Below, piece after piece: positions 60,139 through 60,142 of a stretch of DNA of 60,142 bases. The notes beneath the pieces were generated by a model. It saw only the letters and a list, made by a program, of their open reading frames with translations. It was not told where the DNA came from and searched no databases. A program made the translations under genes and the position numbers. Position 1 is the stretch's first letter. Each line of letters opens with the position of its first letter. Source of the stretch: an uncultured Lachnospiraceae bacterium (GTDB lineage Bacteria; Bacillota; Clostridia; Lachnospirales; Lachnospiraceae); NCBI GenBank assembly GCA_910588825.1, contig CAJURF010000012.1, forward strand, positions 3,309 to 63,450. Reading direction: 5' to 3'.

Positions 60139-60142
60139 ATTC

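Noticed and set aside
1..60142. CRISPR array, tRNA or rRNA genes, prophage, complete insertion sequence
   Set aside because: No regularly spaced repeats, cloverleaf genes, phage structural genes or intact transposase were seen on either strand.

Overview
The window looks like chromosome of a motile Clostridia-class Firmicute, most likely a gut Lachnospiraceae. Codon use and GC are intermediate, AGGAGG-type ribosome sites are strong, and the flagellar genes follow the Firmicute order flgM-flgN-flgK-flgL-DUF6470-fliW-csrA. An L10 leader precedes rplJ-rplL. No tRNA, rRNA, CRISPR array or complete transposase gene is visible.

Layout. 1-2803 (minus): the 5' part of an AAA-ATPase of the AAA/PD-(D/E)XK family, then a FlhB C-domain homologue and a hook-length-control-like protein. 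2889-12758 (plus): cheA-cheW-cheR-cheB, then the late flagellar genes flgM to csrA. Sigma-28-like promoters lie about 50 bp before cheA and flgM, and a 179-bp repeat sits between flgL and the DUF6470 gene. 12761-23781 (minus) is one tightly packed run: ABC ATPase, acyl-CoA ligase, ABC binding lipoprotein, ABC permease, MBOAT acyltransferase, SGNH-like partner, response regulator, histidine kinase, sugar nucleotidyltransferase, galE. 24050-32156 (plus), divergent from it: MBOAT, two SGNH-like proteins, a DltA-like adenylation enzyme, a GNAT acetyltransferase, a carrier protein and a second MBOAT. Together 16.2-32.2 kb reads as an island for acylating and aminoacylating a surface glycopolymer. 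One arm would import and CoA-activate a small acid, the other would load an amino acid on a carrier protein. This is the strongest candidate for an undescribed system here.

32.2-35.8 kb (minus): rpmG-secE-nusG-rplK-rplA-[L10 leader]-rplJ-rplL. 35.9-43.9 kb (minus): a large PAS-containing hybrid kinase, an unusual HTH-PurM fusion, a Panacea-type antitoxin with a decayed toxin, and a second two-component pair. 44.0-49.7 kb (minus): glycogen phosphorylase and a long-form isoleucyl-tRNA synthetase. 49.7-50.5 kb is a mosaic: a second full copy of the 179-bp repeat, an unclassified small RNA or leader with its own promoter and terminator, a truncated third repeat copy, and a broken Rpn-like nuclease gene. 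50.6-57.3 kb: DMT transporter, beta-mannosidase, glutamate dehydrogenase, DUF362 protein, YfcE-type phosphodiesterase. 57.4-60.1 kb (minus): atpG-atpD-atpC of the F1 ATPase.

A small repeat family with ends reading AGAGCGTGT recurs in the intergenic gaps. It includes two near-identical 179-bp elements and very short derivatives, one of which is a perfect palindrome between convergent genes. All functional calls rest on motif and family recognition by eye; no database search was possible.
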